A DNA stretch of 54,973 nucleotides, from the NCBI RefSeq assembly GCF_000381065.1, contig NZ_KB905866.1, positions 1-54,973 on the forward strand, given 5' to 3'. Below the pieces are notes generated by a model, which did not search any database, was not told the origin of the DNA, and saw nothing but the letters and a program-made list of their open reading frames with translations. The DNA is from Propionispira raffinosivorans DSM 20765. Lineage in GTDB: Bacteria > Bacillota > Negativicutes > Selenomonadales > Selenomonadaceae. Both the position numbers and the translations under genes were made by a program. Every line of letters starts with the position of its first letter. Position 1 is the first letter of the stretch. This document shows positions 26,937 through 34,724 of this stretch, piece by piece.

Positions 26937-28280
26937 TTATTCTTTCACAGGTGGTGACAGCTTCGCTTTAAGCTGCAAACCTGCAAAAACTACAAACAAG
27001 ATGGCCAATAAAGCATAAATACCTTCTTGCGAGAAAATCTTGCCGATCGTTCCCACAATAATGCCCGTCAAAACAAAGTCTGCATCACCAAACGTGGAAT
27101 TCGCATATCCCAAACTCCCGAGCAACGGCAATAAGAAAGCTGGCAATACATTCAATATAGCACCATTGACAAAACAGCCGATAATTGTACCGCGAACGCC
27201 GCCTTGTGCATTCGTCAAAACCCCCGCTGCCGCGCCAACAAAGAAAATCGGAATTAATCCGGGAATAATAATTGCCAAACCCGTAAACGGAAGAATTAAA
27301 AACATGACAATCGCCCCCGCCAAAGAAGACAAAAACCCGATAATAACAGCATTCGGAGCAAAAGGGAAAATAACCGGACAATCCAATGCCGGAATCGCAT
27401 TCGGTACCAGTTTTTCCGAAATCCCCTTGAAAGCAGGAATAATTTCAGCTAGCATCATCCGTACACCCTGCAGAACAATAACGAATCCACCCGTGAACTT
27501 CATCGCTGCCATAATGGAAAACATCCCCGCATTTTTCCCATTCGCCAATTTTGCCACCACACTCGTATCAGCAAGCAGAATCGTAATTACAAAAAGCAAC
27601 AGCATAACAAGCCCTGTCGATATTACATTATCTTTAAAAAAGCTTAAATTTTCCGGTACATGAATGTCTTCTGTCGAATGTTCTTTGTTTCCGGTCCATC
27701 TGGCAATCAACGCCGCCAAACAATACGTCAAGGCATTATAATGCCCCATAGCAACACTATTACTGCCGCTTGCCGCTCGATAAAAAGGCTGCACCAATGC
27801 TGGTGTGATAACCATCGTCGCCCCCAAAAGCAAAGAACCGATAACAATCAAGCTCGTGCCCTGAAATCCAATGACAGTTAAAATAGCCGCCAGTAATCCC
27901 GCCATAAAAAGCATATGATGTCCTGTTAAAAAGACATATTTTAACGGTGTAAATCGCGCCAGTAATAAATTGGCAACAAAACCAAATGCCATGATTAAAG
28001 CCATCTGCATACCAAACTGCTCTTGAACCAAAGCAATAATGGCCTCGTTCGTCGGAACAACCCCCTGCATATGAAATGCACTTTCAAAAGCAGGCCCTAA
28101 CTGCCCCAAAGCTTCCGCGATAGCACTTGATCCAATCTGGAAAATAATAAAGCCGATAATGGTTTTTAAAGTTCCGCTTACAATCTGTGATACGGATTTT
28201 TTAAGTGAGATTAACCCGATTAAGGCCATTAGCCCTACAATAATAGCAGGTTCATCAAAGAAACTAAAAATAAAATTCAA
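26937..28280 (-). CDS. PTS EIIC permease of the ascorbate (UlaA/SgaT) family
   Basis: A 447-residue polytopic membrane protein. Its N-terminal third (DEPAIIVGLMALIGLISLKK, then IIGFIIFQIGSS) and the repeated glycine-rich helices match UlaA-type EIIC. It would import and phosphorylate a sugar or sugar acid using the EIIA/EIIB genes upstream. The start is a TTG at 28280 after GGGGG. None of the L-ascorbate genes (ulaG, ulaD, ulaE, ulaF) are present, so the substrate is probably not ascorbate. Confidence 0.87.
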   Translation of the reverse strand: MNFIFSFFDEPAIIVGLMALIGLISLKKSVSQIVSGTLKTIIGFIIFQIGSSAIAEALGQLGPAFESAFHMQGVVPTNEAIIALVQEQFGMQMALIMAFGFVANLLLARFTPLKYVFLTGHHMLFMAGLLAAILTVIGFQGTSLIVIGSLLLGATMVITPALVQPFYRAASGSNSVAMGHYNALTYCLAALIARWTGNKEHSTEDIHVPENLSFFKDNVISTGLVMLLLFVITILLADTSVVAKLANGKNAGMFSIMAAMKFTGGFVIVLQGVRMMLAEIIPAFKGISEKLVPNAIPALDCPVIFPFAPNAVIIGFLSSLAGAIVMFLILPFTGLAIIIPGLIPIFFVGAAAGVLTNAQGGVRGTIIGCFVNGAILNVLPAFLLPLLGSLGYANSTFGDADFVLTGIIVGTIGKIFSQEGIYALLAILFVVFAGLQLKAKLSPPVKE

Positions 28281-28327
28281 TTTTATTCCCCCATCGATAA
28301 GGATATAAAAGTATTATATCTTTATTC

Positions 28328-28606
28328 TTATTTTTTTAAATTTCCAATCGCATCCATTATGATCGTTTCAAGAGCTTTCTTGTCAATCACACTGCGAACA
28401 TAAGCCACGTTATAACCTTTGTCTTCTACCTGTGACTTCAATTCATACGTCGTTACAACAAGATCTGCGACCTTCCCCACCAGAGAGCCAAGATCACAAG
28501 CTTCCACTTCGGCTTTGATTCCTTTTTGTTTTAAAATATCATCTATATTCATCTTCAAGACCAGACTCGAACCCATTCCCATCCCGCAAACCGTTACAAT
28601 GTTCAT
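28328..28606 (-). CDS. PTS EIIB component of the ascorbate/lactose-type family
   Basis: A 92-residue EIIB with active-site Cys in VTVCGMGMGSSLVLKM. It passes phosphate from EIIA to the transported substrate. AGGAGGG is placed seven bases before the ATG. It sits between the first EIIA gene and EIIC. Confidence 0.9.
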   Translation of the reverse strand: MNIVTVCGMGMGSSLVLKMNIDDILKQKGIKAEVEACDLGSLVGKVADLVVTTYELKSQVEDKGYNVAYVRSVIDKKALETIIMDAIGNLKK

Positions 28607-28629
28607 AGAAAATCCCTCCTTTTATCATT

Positions 28630-29070
28630 TCAAACCTGTAGTAAAGCTAAAACATCGTTCACTTCCCTCGTGGATTTGATTTGGCTCATTTTATCCGCGT
28701 CATTCAAAAACACAGCCAGTTCACGCATTGCCTTAATATGCGTTGTGTGGTCGACAGCCGCCAAACAAATCACCATTGCAACCGGATCATTATCCGGATT
28801 GCCAAAGGCAACAGGACTTTCCAAGGTCACTAAGCTCATGGCAATCTTTTTCACGCCATCCTCCGCTCTTGCATGCGGCATAGCAAAACCCGGTGCAATC
28901 ACAATATACGGCCCCAGTTCTTTTACCGCACGTACCATTGCCTCCACATAACTTTGCTCCACCGCATCTTCCTGCACCAAAAGCTGACCTCCCATGCGGA
29001 TAGCCTCTTCCCAGTTTTTCACCTTTACGTTCAAACGTACGGTATCTTTCGTCAATAACTCACCTAACAT
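28630..29070 (-). CDS. PTS EIIA component (copy nearest EIIB)
   Basis: A 146-residue EIIA of the mannitol/fructose fold. The phospho-His lies in GFAMPHARAEDG. About one third of positions look shared with the EIIA encoded next to it, so this is an old duplication or a second recruitment. GGGGTG precedes the ATG. It would phosphorylate the EIIB 24 bases downstream. Confidence 0.9.
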   Translation of the reverse strand: MLGELLTKDTVRLNVKVKNWEEAIRMGGQLLVQEDAVEQSYVEAMVRAVKELGPYIVIAPGFAMPHARAEDGVKKIAMSLVTLESPVAFGNPDNDPVAMVICLAAVDHTTHIKAMRELAVFLNDADKMSQIKSTREVNDVLALLQV

Positions 29071-29095
29071 GTTCTCTCACCCCTTTTTTATTTAT

Positions 29096-29539
29096 TCAGC
29101 ACAAAGCCATGACGGACCTCACCTCCTCCAGCGTCTTTGCCTCTGCCAGTTGATCAAGCACGTTGTACTCGATTAGATCAAGGGCAAACGACACCATATG
29201 CCAATAATCTTGGATATTCATTGCTGAAAAACAAAGCACAATCTTGACCTTTTCTTCTGATTCGGCAAAAGACAACGGCGTTTTTAATGTAACCAAACTC
29301 ACACCCACCCGAAACGCTCCATCTTCATATCTTGTATGCGGGATTGCAATCCCCTCCGCAATGACAACATCCATCCGATGTTTGTTGACCTTTTGAAGCA
29401 TCCCGTTAATATATGAATCTTCTACACAACCCTGTTCAACCAGCAGTTCCCCGCCAATTCCCACCGCTGCTTCCCAAGATGCTGCTTCGATTTGCAGTCT
29501 CGTATTTTTTTCGTCAAACAAAATCTCATCCAATGCCAT
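29096..29539 (-). CDS. PTS EIIA component, duplicate at the head of the operon
   Basis: A 147-residue EIIA with phospho-His in EGIAIPHTRYEDG. It is the first gene of the PTS/SIS operon. Having two complete EIIA genes next to each other, both with intact His motifs, is unusual for one EIIB/EIIC pair. One may serve another permease or a regulator. The start codon is uncertain: AAGGGG is too close to the ATG at 29539 but well spaced for a TTG two codons later. Confidence 0.86.
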   Translation of the reverse strand: MALDEILFDEKNTRLQIEAASWEAAVGIGGELLVEQGCVEDSYINGMLQKVNKHRMDVVIAEGIAIPHTRYEDGAFRVGVSLVTLKTPLSFAESEEKVKIVLCFSAMNIQDYWHMVSFALDLIEYNVLDQLAEAKTLEEVRSVMALC

Positions 29540-29609
29540 CGCCCCTTATTTAGTTAAAATAGATAAAATTCCTTACTTTATTTAATAGAATTTTCCGATT
29601 ATTATAAAG

Positions 29610-29849
29610 TTATCCACCCCCACTTGTCGGTTTTTTTCCCTTAGCAGCTTTATGAGCTTTTAAATGCAACGAAATGTCAAAGCCCAAAACCTGAGTAAGT
29701 TTTTCCAAAGTCTCAACCGTCGGCACAGCTTTCCCATTTTCAATATTGCTGATGTGCTTTTGACTGACCCCGCTTTTCAAAGACAATTCTTCCATCGTAA
29801 CTTTTTGCTGAATGCGTTCTTTTTTTATCCGGCTTACAAGTTCCTGCAT
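29610..29849 (-). CDS. Small XRE-family regulator
   Basis: A 79-residue protein that is almost entirely one helix-turn-helix domain (EELSLKSGVSQKHISNIENG) followed by a basic tail ending in glycines. It resembles transcriptional regulators of phage and toxin-antitoxin loci. It stands just upstream of the PTS operon in the same orientation, with 70 bases between them, and could regulate it. AGAGG precedes the ATG at 29849; a GTG four codons earlier is possible. Confidence 0.78.
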   Translation of the reverse strand: MQELVSRIKKERIQQKVTMEELSLKSGVSQKHISNIENGKAVPTVETLEKLTQVLGFDISLHLKAHKAAKGKKPTSGGG

Positions 29850-30020
29850 CACTTTTATCACCTCTGTGTTTTAGTTTCCCTTTATATTATCACCTATAAG
29901 TTATTATTTCAATATAATTTATATTCTATAGGTAATATTTAAAAATATTATTTTAACTTTTCCAGTATCGAGTTATAATGGAATTATTACCTGCAGGTTA
30001 TTAACGGAGGATCTTATATT

Positions 30021-30323
30021 ATGATTAATGTTGGTGAAAGAATTCGACAACTACGGAAAGCAAAAAACATAACATCGACAAACCTTGCACAAAAGCTTGG
30101 CGTAACGCAAAGCTTTATATCTGGCATAGAAACCAATCACAAGAAATGTTCATTAGAAACCTTGGATGCAATCTGCACCCTGCTGGATATTTCCCTCACG
30201 GATTTCTTTCAAGAAGATGAAACCGAAATGGAAGCAAACTTAAAAGAGCTGCTTGATGCCAGTAAAAAACTAACAGTAGAACAACGTGATTTAATGACTA
30301 TGTTTTTAAAATCGCTGAAATGA
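30021..30323 (+). CDS. XRE-family regulator with C-terminal helical domain
   Basis: A 100-residue protein with an N-terminal HTH (NLAQKLGVTQSFISGIET) and an acidic helical C-terminus likely used for dimerisation. GGAGG precedes the ATG. It is divergent from the XRE gene ending at 29610. Target unknown. Confidence 0.8.
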   Translation: MINVGERIRQLRKAKNITSTNLAQKLGVTQSFISGIETNHKKCSLETLDAICTLLDISLTDFFQEDETEMEANLKELLDASKKLTVEQRDLMTMFLKSLK

Positions 30324-30476
30324 ACGCCAAAGCTTATATTCTCAGTGATCTGGCTTCGTGATATAATAAAAAGACCATTACATTTTTTCTGTAATATGAA
30401 TACAAACGTCAATCTGTTCATATTACGCGGATCTTTTCTCTTTTTTATACACGCTAAATATATCGTACAGGTCATA

Positions 30477-30505
30477 TTATATCACGCTATTTTTATCGTG
30501 TAAAG
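30477..30505. promoter_or_regulatory. Operator-like site with repeated TTATATCACG motif
   Basis: TTATATCACG (30477-30486) is followed after a short spacer by ATCGTGTAA, giving an inverted pair just upstream of the 72-residue XRE gene. The same ten-base motif occurs in opposite orientation at 30357-30366 and 30845-30854, flanking that gene on both sides, and each time overlaps a TATAAT-like box. This looks like an XRE operator set. A hairpin (ATTACA/TGTAAT, about 30375-30395) also lies in this gap. Confidence 0.5.
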
Positions 30506-30533
30506 TATAATAATAGAATTCAGGAGATTATCT

Positions 30534-30752
30534 ATGAATAAATTCGCTGAACGACTAAAGGAATTACGAAAATTTAATAAAGTAACTCAAAAGCAAATTG
30601 CTACAGAAACCGCGATTGCGGAACGTGTTTATCAATCCTATGAATACGGCAAAGTAATCCCAACGGCAACAACTCTCGTCACGCTTGCTGATTATTTTGA
30701 TGTATCGCTTGATTATCTCGTTGGCAGAAGCGATATTAAAGAACGAAGATAA
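30534..30752 (+). CDS. Small XRE-family regulator
   Basis: A 72-residue single-domain repressor-like protein with HTH TQKQIATETAIAERVYQSYE and the common ending FDVSLDYLVGRSD. AGGAG is seven bases from the ATG. The TTATATCACG motifs around it suggest autoregulation. Confidence 0.8.
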   Translation: MNKFAERLKELRKFNKVTQKQIATETAIAERVYQSYEYGKVIPTATTLVTLADYFDVSLDYLVGRSDIKERR

Positions 30753-31061
30753 ATTTCAGCCAACGATTACGACAACATTTTCTTAATGACTAGTCCCCTC
30801 ACCCGTTTCCCTTTAGGAAGTCTTCATTTTCAGTGTTTTTACTTCGTGATATAATAATTTGATGATATTTATAATTATTGTTATTTTGCTTACACTACAA
30901 ATAGCGAATTTAACTGGTCTATTTAGTCATATCTTAAATATGATTTATTTACGTCCCCTTTCATTACAGTTTTCAACTATCTAAAAGTAACTATTATCTC
31001 AATTAAATTATCCTAAGTATCTAGTGTTCCGTTAGAATACCTTTGTTTAATTCAATTATAA

Positions 31062-31078
31062 GTATTCTTATAGAATAC
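31062..31078. promoter_or_regulatory. Palindromic operator ahead of the fourth XRE gene
   Basis: GTATTC-TTATA-GAATAC is a perfect 6-5-6 palindrome 40 bases before the XRE start at 31118, and a second half-site TTAGAATAC lies at about 31032-31040. It is the size expected for an XRE dimer. The rest of 30753-31117 is AT-rich and holds the TTATATCACG repeat at 30845 and a short inverted repeat near 30937, but no gene I can support. Confidence 0.5.
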
Positions 31079-31117
31079 GTCAAGTCTTTTTATTCAAAAC
31101 TTTAAAGAGGTGTTTTT

Positions 31118-31501
31118 ATGAATACAAGCACGGTAGGAACCAATCTACGTAAAATTAGAACATTATCAAAACTATCCTTAAAAGATGTTGCTGATGACCT
31201 AGGTATTCAAAAAGGAACCCTTGGAAATATTGAGCGTTTTGACAAATCACCTAGCTTGGATATGCTATTTAAACTAGCCAACTATTTTTGCATATCTGTC
31301 GATTATTTACTTGGTCGCACGGACGATCCCCAATACGAAAAATACATACAACCCGCAGAAGAAGCATTTTTTAATCATCCAGCTACTTCAAAAGATTTAA
31401 TTGATAAATATAAACAGGACAAAGCAACGCACCCGATTCAACTTGCGCCTAGTTTCTTGCGTGACTGTGAAACTATTCGTGATGAACATAGTCAAAAATA
31501 A
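31118..31501 (+). CDS. XRE-family regulator
   Basis: A 127-residue protein with an N-terminal HTH (SLKDVADDLGIQKGTLGNIE), the frequent FCISVDYLLGRTDDP linker and a C-terminal tail with no recognised domain. GAGGTG is placed before the ATG. It is followed by a strong terminator and is convergent with the RADAR genes. It could be a leftover of a mobile element regulator. Confidence 0.8.
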   Translation: MNTSTVGTNLRKIRTLSKLSLKDVADDLGIQKGTLGNIERFDKSPSLDMLFKLANYFCISVDYLLGRTDDPQYEKYIQPAEEAFFNHPATSKDLIDKYKQDKATHPIQLAPSFLRDCETIRDEHSQK

Positions 31502-31525
31502 AATTAGCTATTTTCACGCATAAAG

Positions 31526-31568
31526 AAAAGCTCAGTTGTTGATAACAATTATCAACAACTGAGCTTTT
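31526..31568 (+). terminator. Strong rho-independent terminator
   Basis: A perfect 20-bp stem, AAAAGCTCAGTTGTTGATAA against its complement, has a three-base loop (CAA) and ends in TTTTT. It follows the XRE gene by about 25 bases. Confidence 0.92.
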
Positions 31569-31631
31569 TATAAGCACCAATAGAACAGCTACTACTCTTA
31601 TAACCTTTAATTTTTGTTTAATCGAGTTCTC

Positions 31632-31781
31632 TTACTTATCTTCATTTTCTTTTCTAATCGTTCCAATCTTCTTGTCACTACGTGCATCCCGTCCGTCAGG
31701 ATTACGAACAGTTCCTGGGGGCAGTCCACGTGTTTTTTCAAAAGTACCAACGGTGCAATCACTTCTTACTTTACGAACCAA
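31632..31781 (-). CDS. Small 49-residue protein with internal repeat, unknown function
   Basis: A short frame with a convincing start: AAGGTGGTGA is six bases before a TTG at 31781. The protein is basic and polar. It contains two related segments, KVRSDCTVGTFEKTRG and DARSDKKIGTIRKENE, joined by LPPGTVRNPDG, so it appears built from two copies of an RSD-x-x-x-GT-x-x-K unit. I do not recognise the family. It lies between the XRE terminator and rdrB, pointing away from rdrB's end. A longer frame to 31841 has no ribosome site. Confidence 0.5.
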   Translation of the reverse strand: MVRKVRSDCTVGTFEKTRGLPPGTVRNPDGRDARSDKKIGTIRKENEDK

Positions 31782-31946
31782 AAATATCACCACCTTAACG
31801 GTTGATGCCAAAAGATGACTATTCAGCATATTACTTTTCAAATACTACCCAAGCAAGGCAATTTCCTTCTCGCTATGAAAATTTATAATTAGAAACATAT
31901 TATTTTTTCTCTTTTAATTGATCATGTATCCTATCCAATAAAAATT

Positions 31947-34724
31947 TTATTTAAAATCAAGTTCCTCAAAATTAGGTGATCGAAAACTTTGTTCAATTCC
32001 CATTTTCCGAATTCTGTCCAGCCAATCATAAACCATTGCCTGTTTATACAGCGGTTTGCCGTTTTCATCTTTCACTTTCTCCAAGGCAATTCCCATCAAT
32101 GCGTATTCGTTTTCCAACAGCGTATCAAAAACACCTTGATCATCCGTATTAATGGAGACAAAAAGCTGCGGACAATCTTCGATTTTCTGTGGATCAACCG
32201 TTAGTCCAAGATTATACATATTGAGTATTGGATGCTTATCATAGCGTTTAAAATTACTGATTAGATGATTGGAAGATGGATTGCATTCTATGCCGATCCC
32301 GCACGCACAAATTTCTTTCTGCAAATTTTTCTGAATTGCCTCGATTGCTGCAATCATATAAGGTTCAATCTTGAATACAGTTTTTTTGAAGCCTTCTTTT
32401 TTCACCGCAGGGTCATAATGATATCTTTCATATAATTCGCAGCTTACTGGATCATATTTCACCTTATCATTTCTCCGAATTGCACAACGATCCCAATAAC
32501 TGATTTCCATGTGTTTGCCGATATTTCCATTACGATAACATTCTGGATTATTCCCACGCAGTTCCCATGCTTTCATATAGTCATCCACCGGAACAAGCAT
32601 TGATTTCGTCAGATATGTTATGTGGTCTTTTGCAAATACTATATTATAAGAATTTTTTTCTGTTATATAGATTTGCAAATAATAGTCATTATATATCGTG
32701 GTGAGCCGATCTATTACATTAAATGCTCCATCAAAATCAAGTTTTTTGAGCTGCATGATCATCCATGCAACATTATCAAGGATATCCTGTTGACTTAAAT
32801 ATACCTTATAGCATTTTTCTTCATACCAGTTTCGTACATCAATCCCCAACGCAACTGCATGACCCAAACGATCGCCATGCGTCATTCCAAGAAATAACCT
32901 TGCCTCATCAATTGCCCTCAAACCATCAACAACGTCTAAGAAATCTTCTCCGACGTGATAGGTCAGGCGCAAATTTTCTAATGTAGTTTCATTATTCCAC
33001 ATTTTTTGATAATCTTCGTAAGGCAAATGCCCTTTTAAGCAACGAAAAGCCTGTCCATAGACTTCCGGTCTCGTATCCAATTCATTGGAACAGGCATCAA
33101 TCCCGACGATGCGCTGTGCAATCCCCTGATTATTTTCTCGCAGTTGATAAAGCGCCACTGCCTGTTTTTTTAATACTTTTCGATACGCTTGATGACGGCA
33201 ATAGCTCACCAAAAACAAATCCAGATTATCACAATCGCTTAGTTTTGCTAACTTCTCTTCATAAGGATCTTTCTTTTTAGGGAAATGCAGCACATAAAAA
33301 TATTTATTCATATAAGATTGTTGCTCTTGTTCATCATCAAGTATTGCTGCTATTTTAGAATTCACTTTTTTAGAATTTCTTTTTTTAAAATCAGTTTTTT
33401 TCCAATAATTATCATCATCCGCAGAAATTTTTTCGCAAATACGCTTGTCCAGATCACGAATGCCTGCAACGTTTTCTACTCTTGTATTTCCCGGCATAAT
33501 TCTGGCTTCTAACGATACGATTCTTTGTTCTTTTATCGTTGTCAAAATTGCTGATGGCTCTACCATTTTTTTCAGCACGCTACCAGCAGGAATATAACTG
33601 CCTTTTCGATCTTGATACTGCGAAAAATTTGCAAAGCCAACCCTTCCATTTTGCTGGATTATTTCTGCACGAATTTTGTTTTTAATAATCAAATAGGCAT
33701 AAAACAAATCTTCGTTGCCTTGCATGTTTACGTCATCCCGATAAATGCACTGAAAACATCGATATAAAAGTGCTCGTTCACCAACAAAAAATGAAGTTGC
33801 CAAATCGCCTCTGTGCAAACTTGAAACAATCGCATAATCTACACTTTTGTGCACAAATTCTGTTTCAAAAATACATTTTAGCGAATCAATACTTTCTTGA
33901 ATCTCCGGTGTATAGACCTCAATCATTTTTTTCCGGGAACCATTTTCATCCGGCTGATTTGTAATCATTTTCAATAGACCAAGCAGTGATTTTTTTTCTG
34001 CTTCTGCCTTTGAACTTTCCCCTGTTTGTATCACTAGAAATAAAATTGCCCTAATAACTGCTGCAACTGCCATCAGATTGGTAATATCCAATTGCCCATC
34101 CAGATCTTTTCCCAATCGCTTTTCATTTTTATCAATCGGATTTAATTTTCTGTTATGAATATTATTCATCAAAGAAACCCAGTTTAATTGAAATGCGGGT
34201 GCTGATCCTTTCAAATGAAAATGGTTTTCCGCCATACCCTGCTTTAACATCGTATGCAGACGAATGTTATTGCTTTTTATACTACTTCCCCAGTTAAAAT
34301 CACTCCGCTGTATTCCCATCAGCATATCATTAAACGCTAAAAAAGCCGTGACAAACATATCTTGATCCAGTTTCAATGTCATTGCCCGCCAGCGCAACAA
34401 CGCCTTGTATTTACAATAAACTTTGTTCAAATGATTTTCCAGTAACGCCTCAGCATAGTTAAGTAATAAATAAAAAACAGAATTTAGTTTCTCATATTGA
34501 CAGCATTTTCGCATATCTTCTTGAACCATTTGAAAAATATTTTTCGCTTCATCTATAGAGCATTGTCGTTCCAATCGCTGATAGAGATCAACAAACACCT
34601 TTTCATTAACATTTCGATAGCTGCTGTTATATTTTTGTTTACAACCATCGAAATAGTTTTCTAAAATACGATATGGATTTTGCTCCTTAAAAATAATAAT
34701 TAATGACGATTTAAATTTGTCCAT
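31947..34724 (-). CDS. rdrB: RADAR defence protein RdrB (adenosine deaminase-like)
   Basis: A 925-residue protein with dispersed but complete adenosine deaminase motifs: HFH at 168-170 (first zinc ligands, in AENHFHLKGS), YHVGED at 589-594, GDRLGHAVAL at 617-626, ECNPSSN at 813-819 and NTDDQGVF at 859-866. It is over twice the length of ordinary adenosine deaminases, with insertions between motifs. This length and layout match RdrB of RADAR phage defence, where it acts with an RdrA ATPase; proposed actions include deaminating adenosine in RNA or in (d)ATP pools. Its ATG overlaps the rdrA stop in TAATG. A plain purine-salvage role is unlikely given size and partner. Confidence 0.88.
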   Translation of the reverse strand: MDKFKSSLIIIFKEQNPYRILENYFDGCKQKYNSSYRNVNEKVFVDLYQRLERQCSIDEAKNIFQMVQEDMRKCCQYEKLNSVFYLLLNYAEALLENHLNKVYCKYKALLRWRAMTLKLDQDMFVTAFLAFNDMLMGIQRSDFNWGSSIKSNNIRLHTMLKQGMAENHFHLKGSAPAFQLNWVSLMNNIHNRKLNPIDKNEKRLGKDLDGQLDITNLMAVAAVIRAILFLVIQTGESSKAEAEKKSLLGLLKMITNQPDENGSRKKMIEVYTPEIQESIDSLKCIFETEFVHKSVDYAIVSSLHRGDLATSFFVGERALLYRCFQCIYRDDVNMQGNEDLFYAYLIIKNKIRAEIIQQNGRVGFANFSQYQDRKGSYIPAGSVLKKMVEPSAILTTIKEQRIVSLEARIMPGNTRVENVAGIRDLDKRICEKISADDDNYWKKTDFKKRNSKKVNSKIAAILDDEQEQQSYMNKYFYVLHFPKKKDPYEEKLAKLSDCDNLDLFLVSYCRHQAYRKVLKKQAVALYQLRENNQGIAQRIVGIDACSNELDTRPEVYGQAFRCLKGHLPYEDYQKMWNNETTLENLRLTYHVGEDFLDVVDGLRAIDEARLFLGMTHGDRLGHAVALGIDVRNWYEEKCYKVYLSQQDILDNVAWMIMQLKKLDFDGAFNVIDRLTTIYNDYYLQIYITEKNSYNIVFAKDHITYLTKSMLVPVDDYMKAWELRGNNPECYRNGNIGKHMEISYWDRCAIRRNDKVKYDPVSCELYERYHYDPAVKKEGFKKTVFKIEPYMIAAIEAIQKNLQKEICACGIGIECNPSSNHLISNFKRYDKHPILNMYNLGLTVDPQKIEDCPQLFVSINTDDQGVFDTLLENEYALMGIALEKVKDENGKPLYKQAMVYDWLDRIRKMGIEQSFRSPNFEELDFK

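Noticed and set aside
27040..27663. 207-residue plus-strand open frame opposite the UlaA-like EIIC gene
   Set aside because: Low-complexity Ala/Pro/Ile composition produced by the codon bias of the real membrane-protein gene on the other strand; no start signal.
26937..29539. Considered an L-ascorbate utilisation (ula) operon
   Set aside because: Only the permease family matches; the lactonase, decarboxylase and epimerase genes are missing and SIS isomerases are present instead.
31947..34724. Considered an ordinary adenosine or AMP deaminase for purine salvage
   Set aside because: The protein is more than twice the usual length, has large insertions between motifs, and is translationally coupled to a large P-loop ATPase, which fits RdrB instead.
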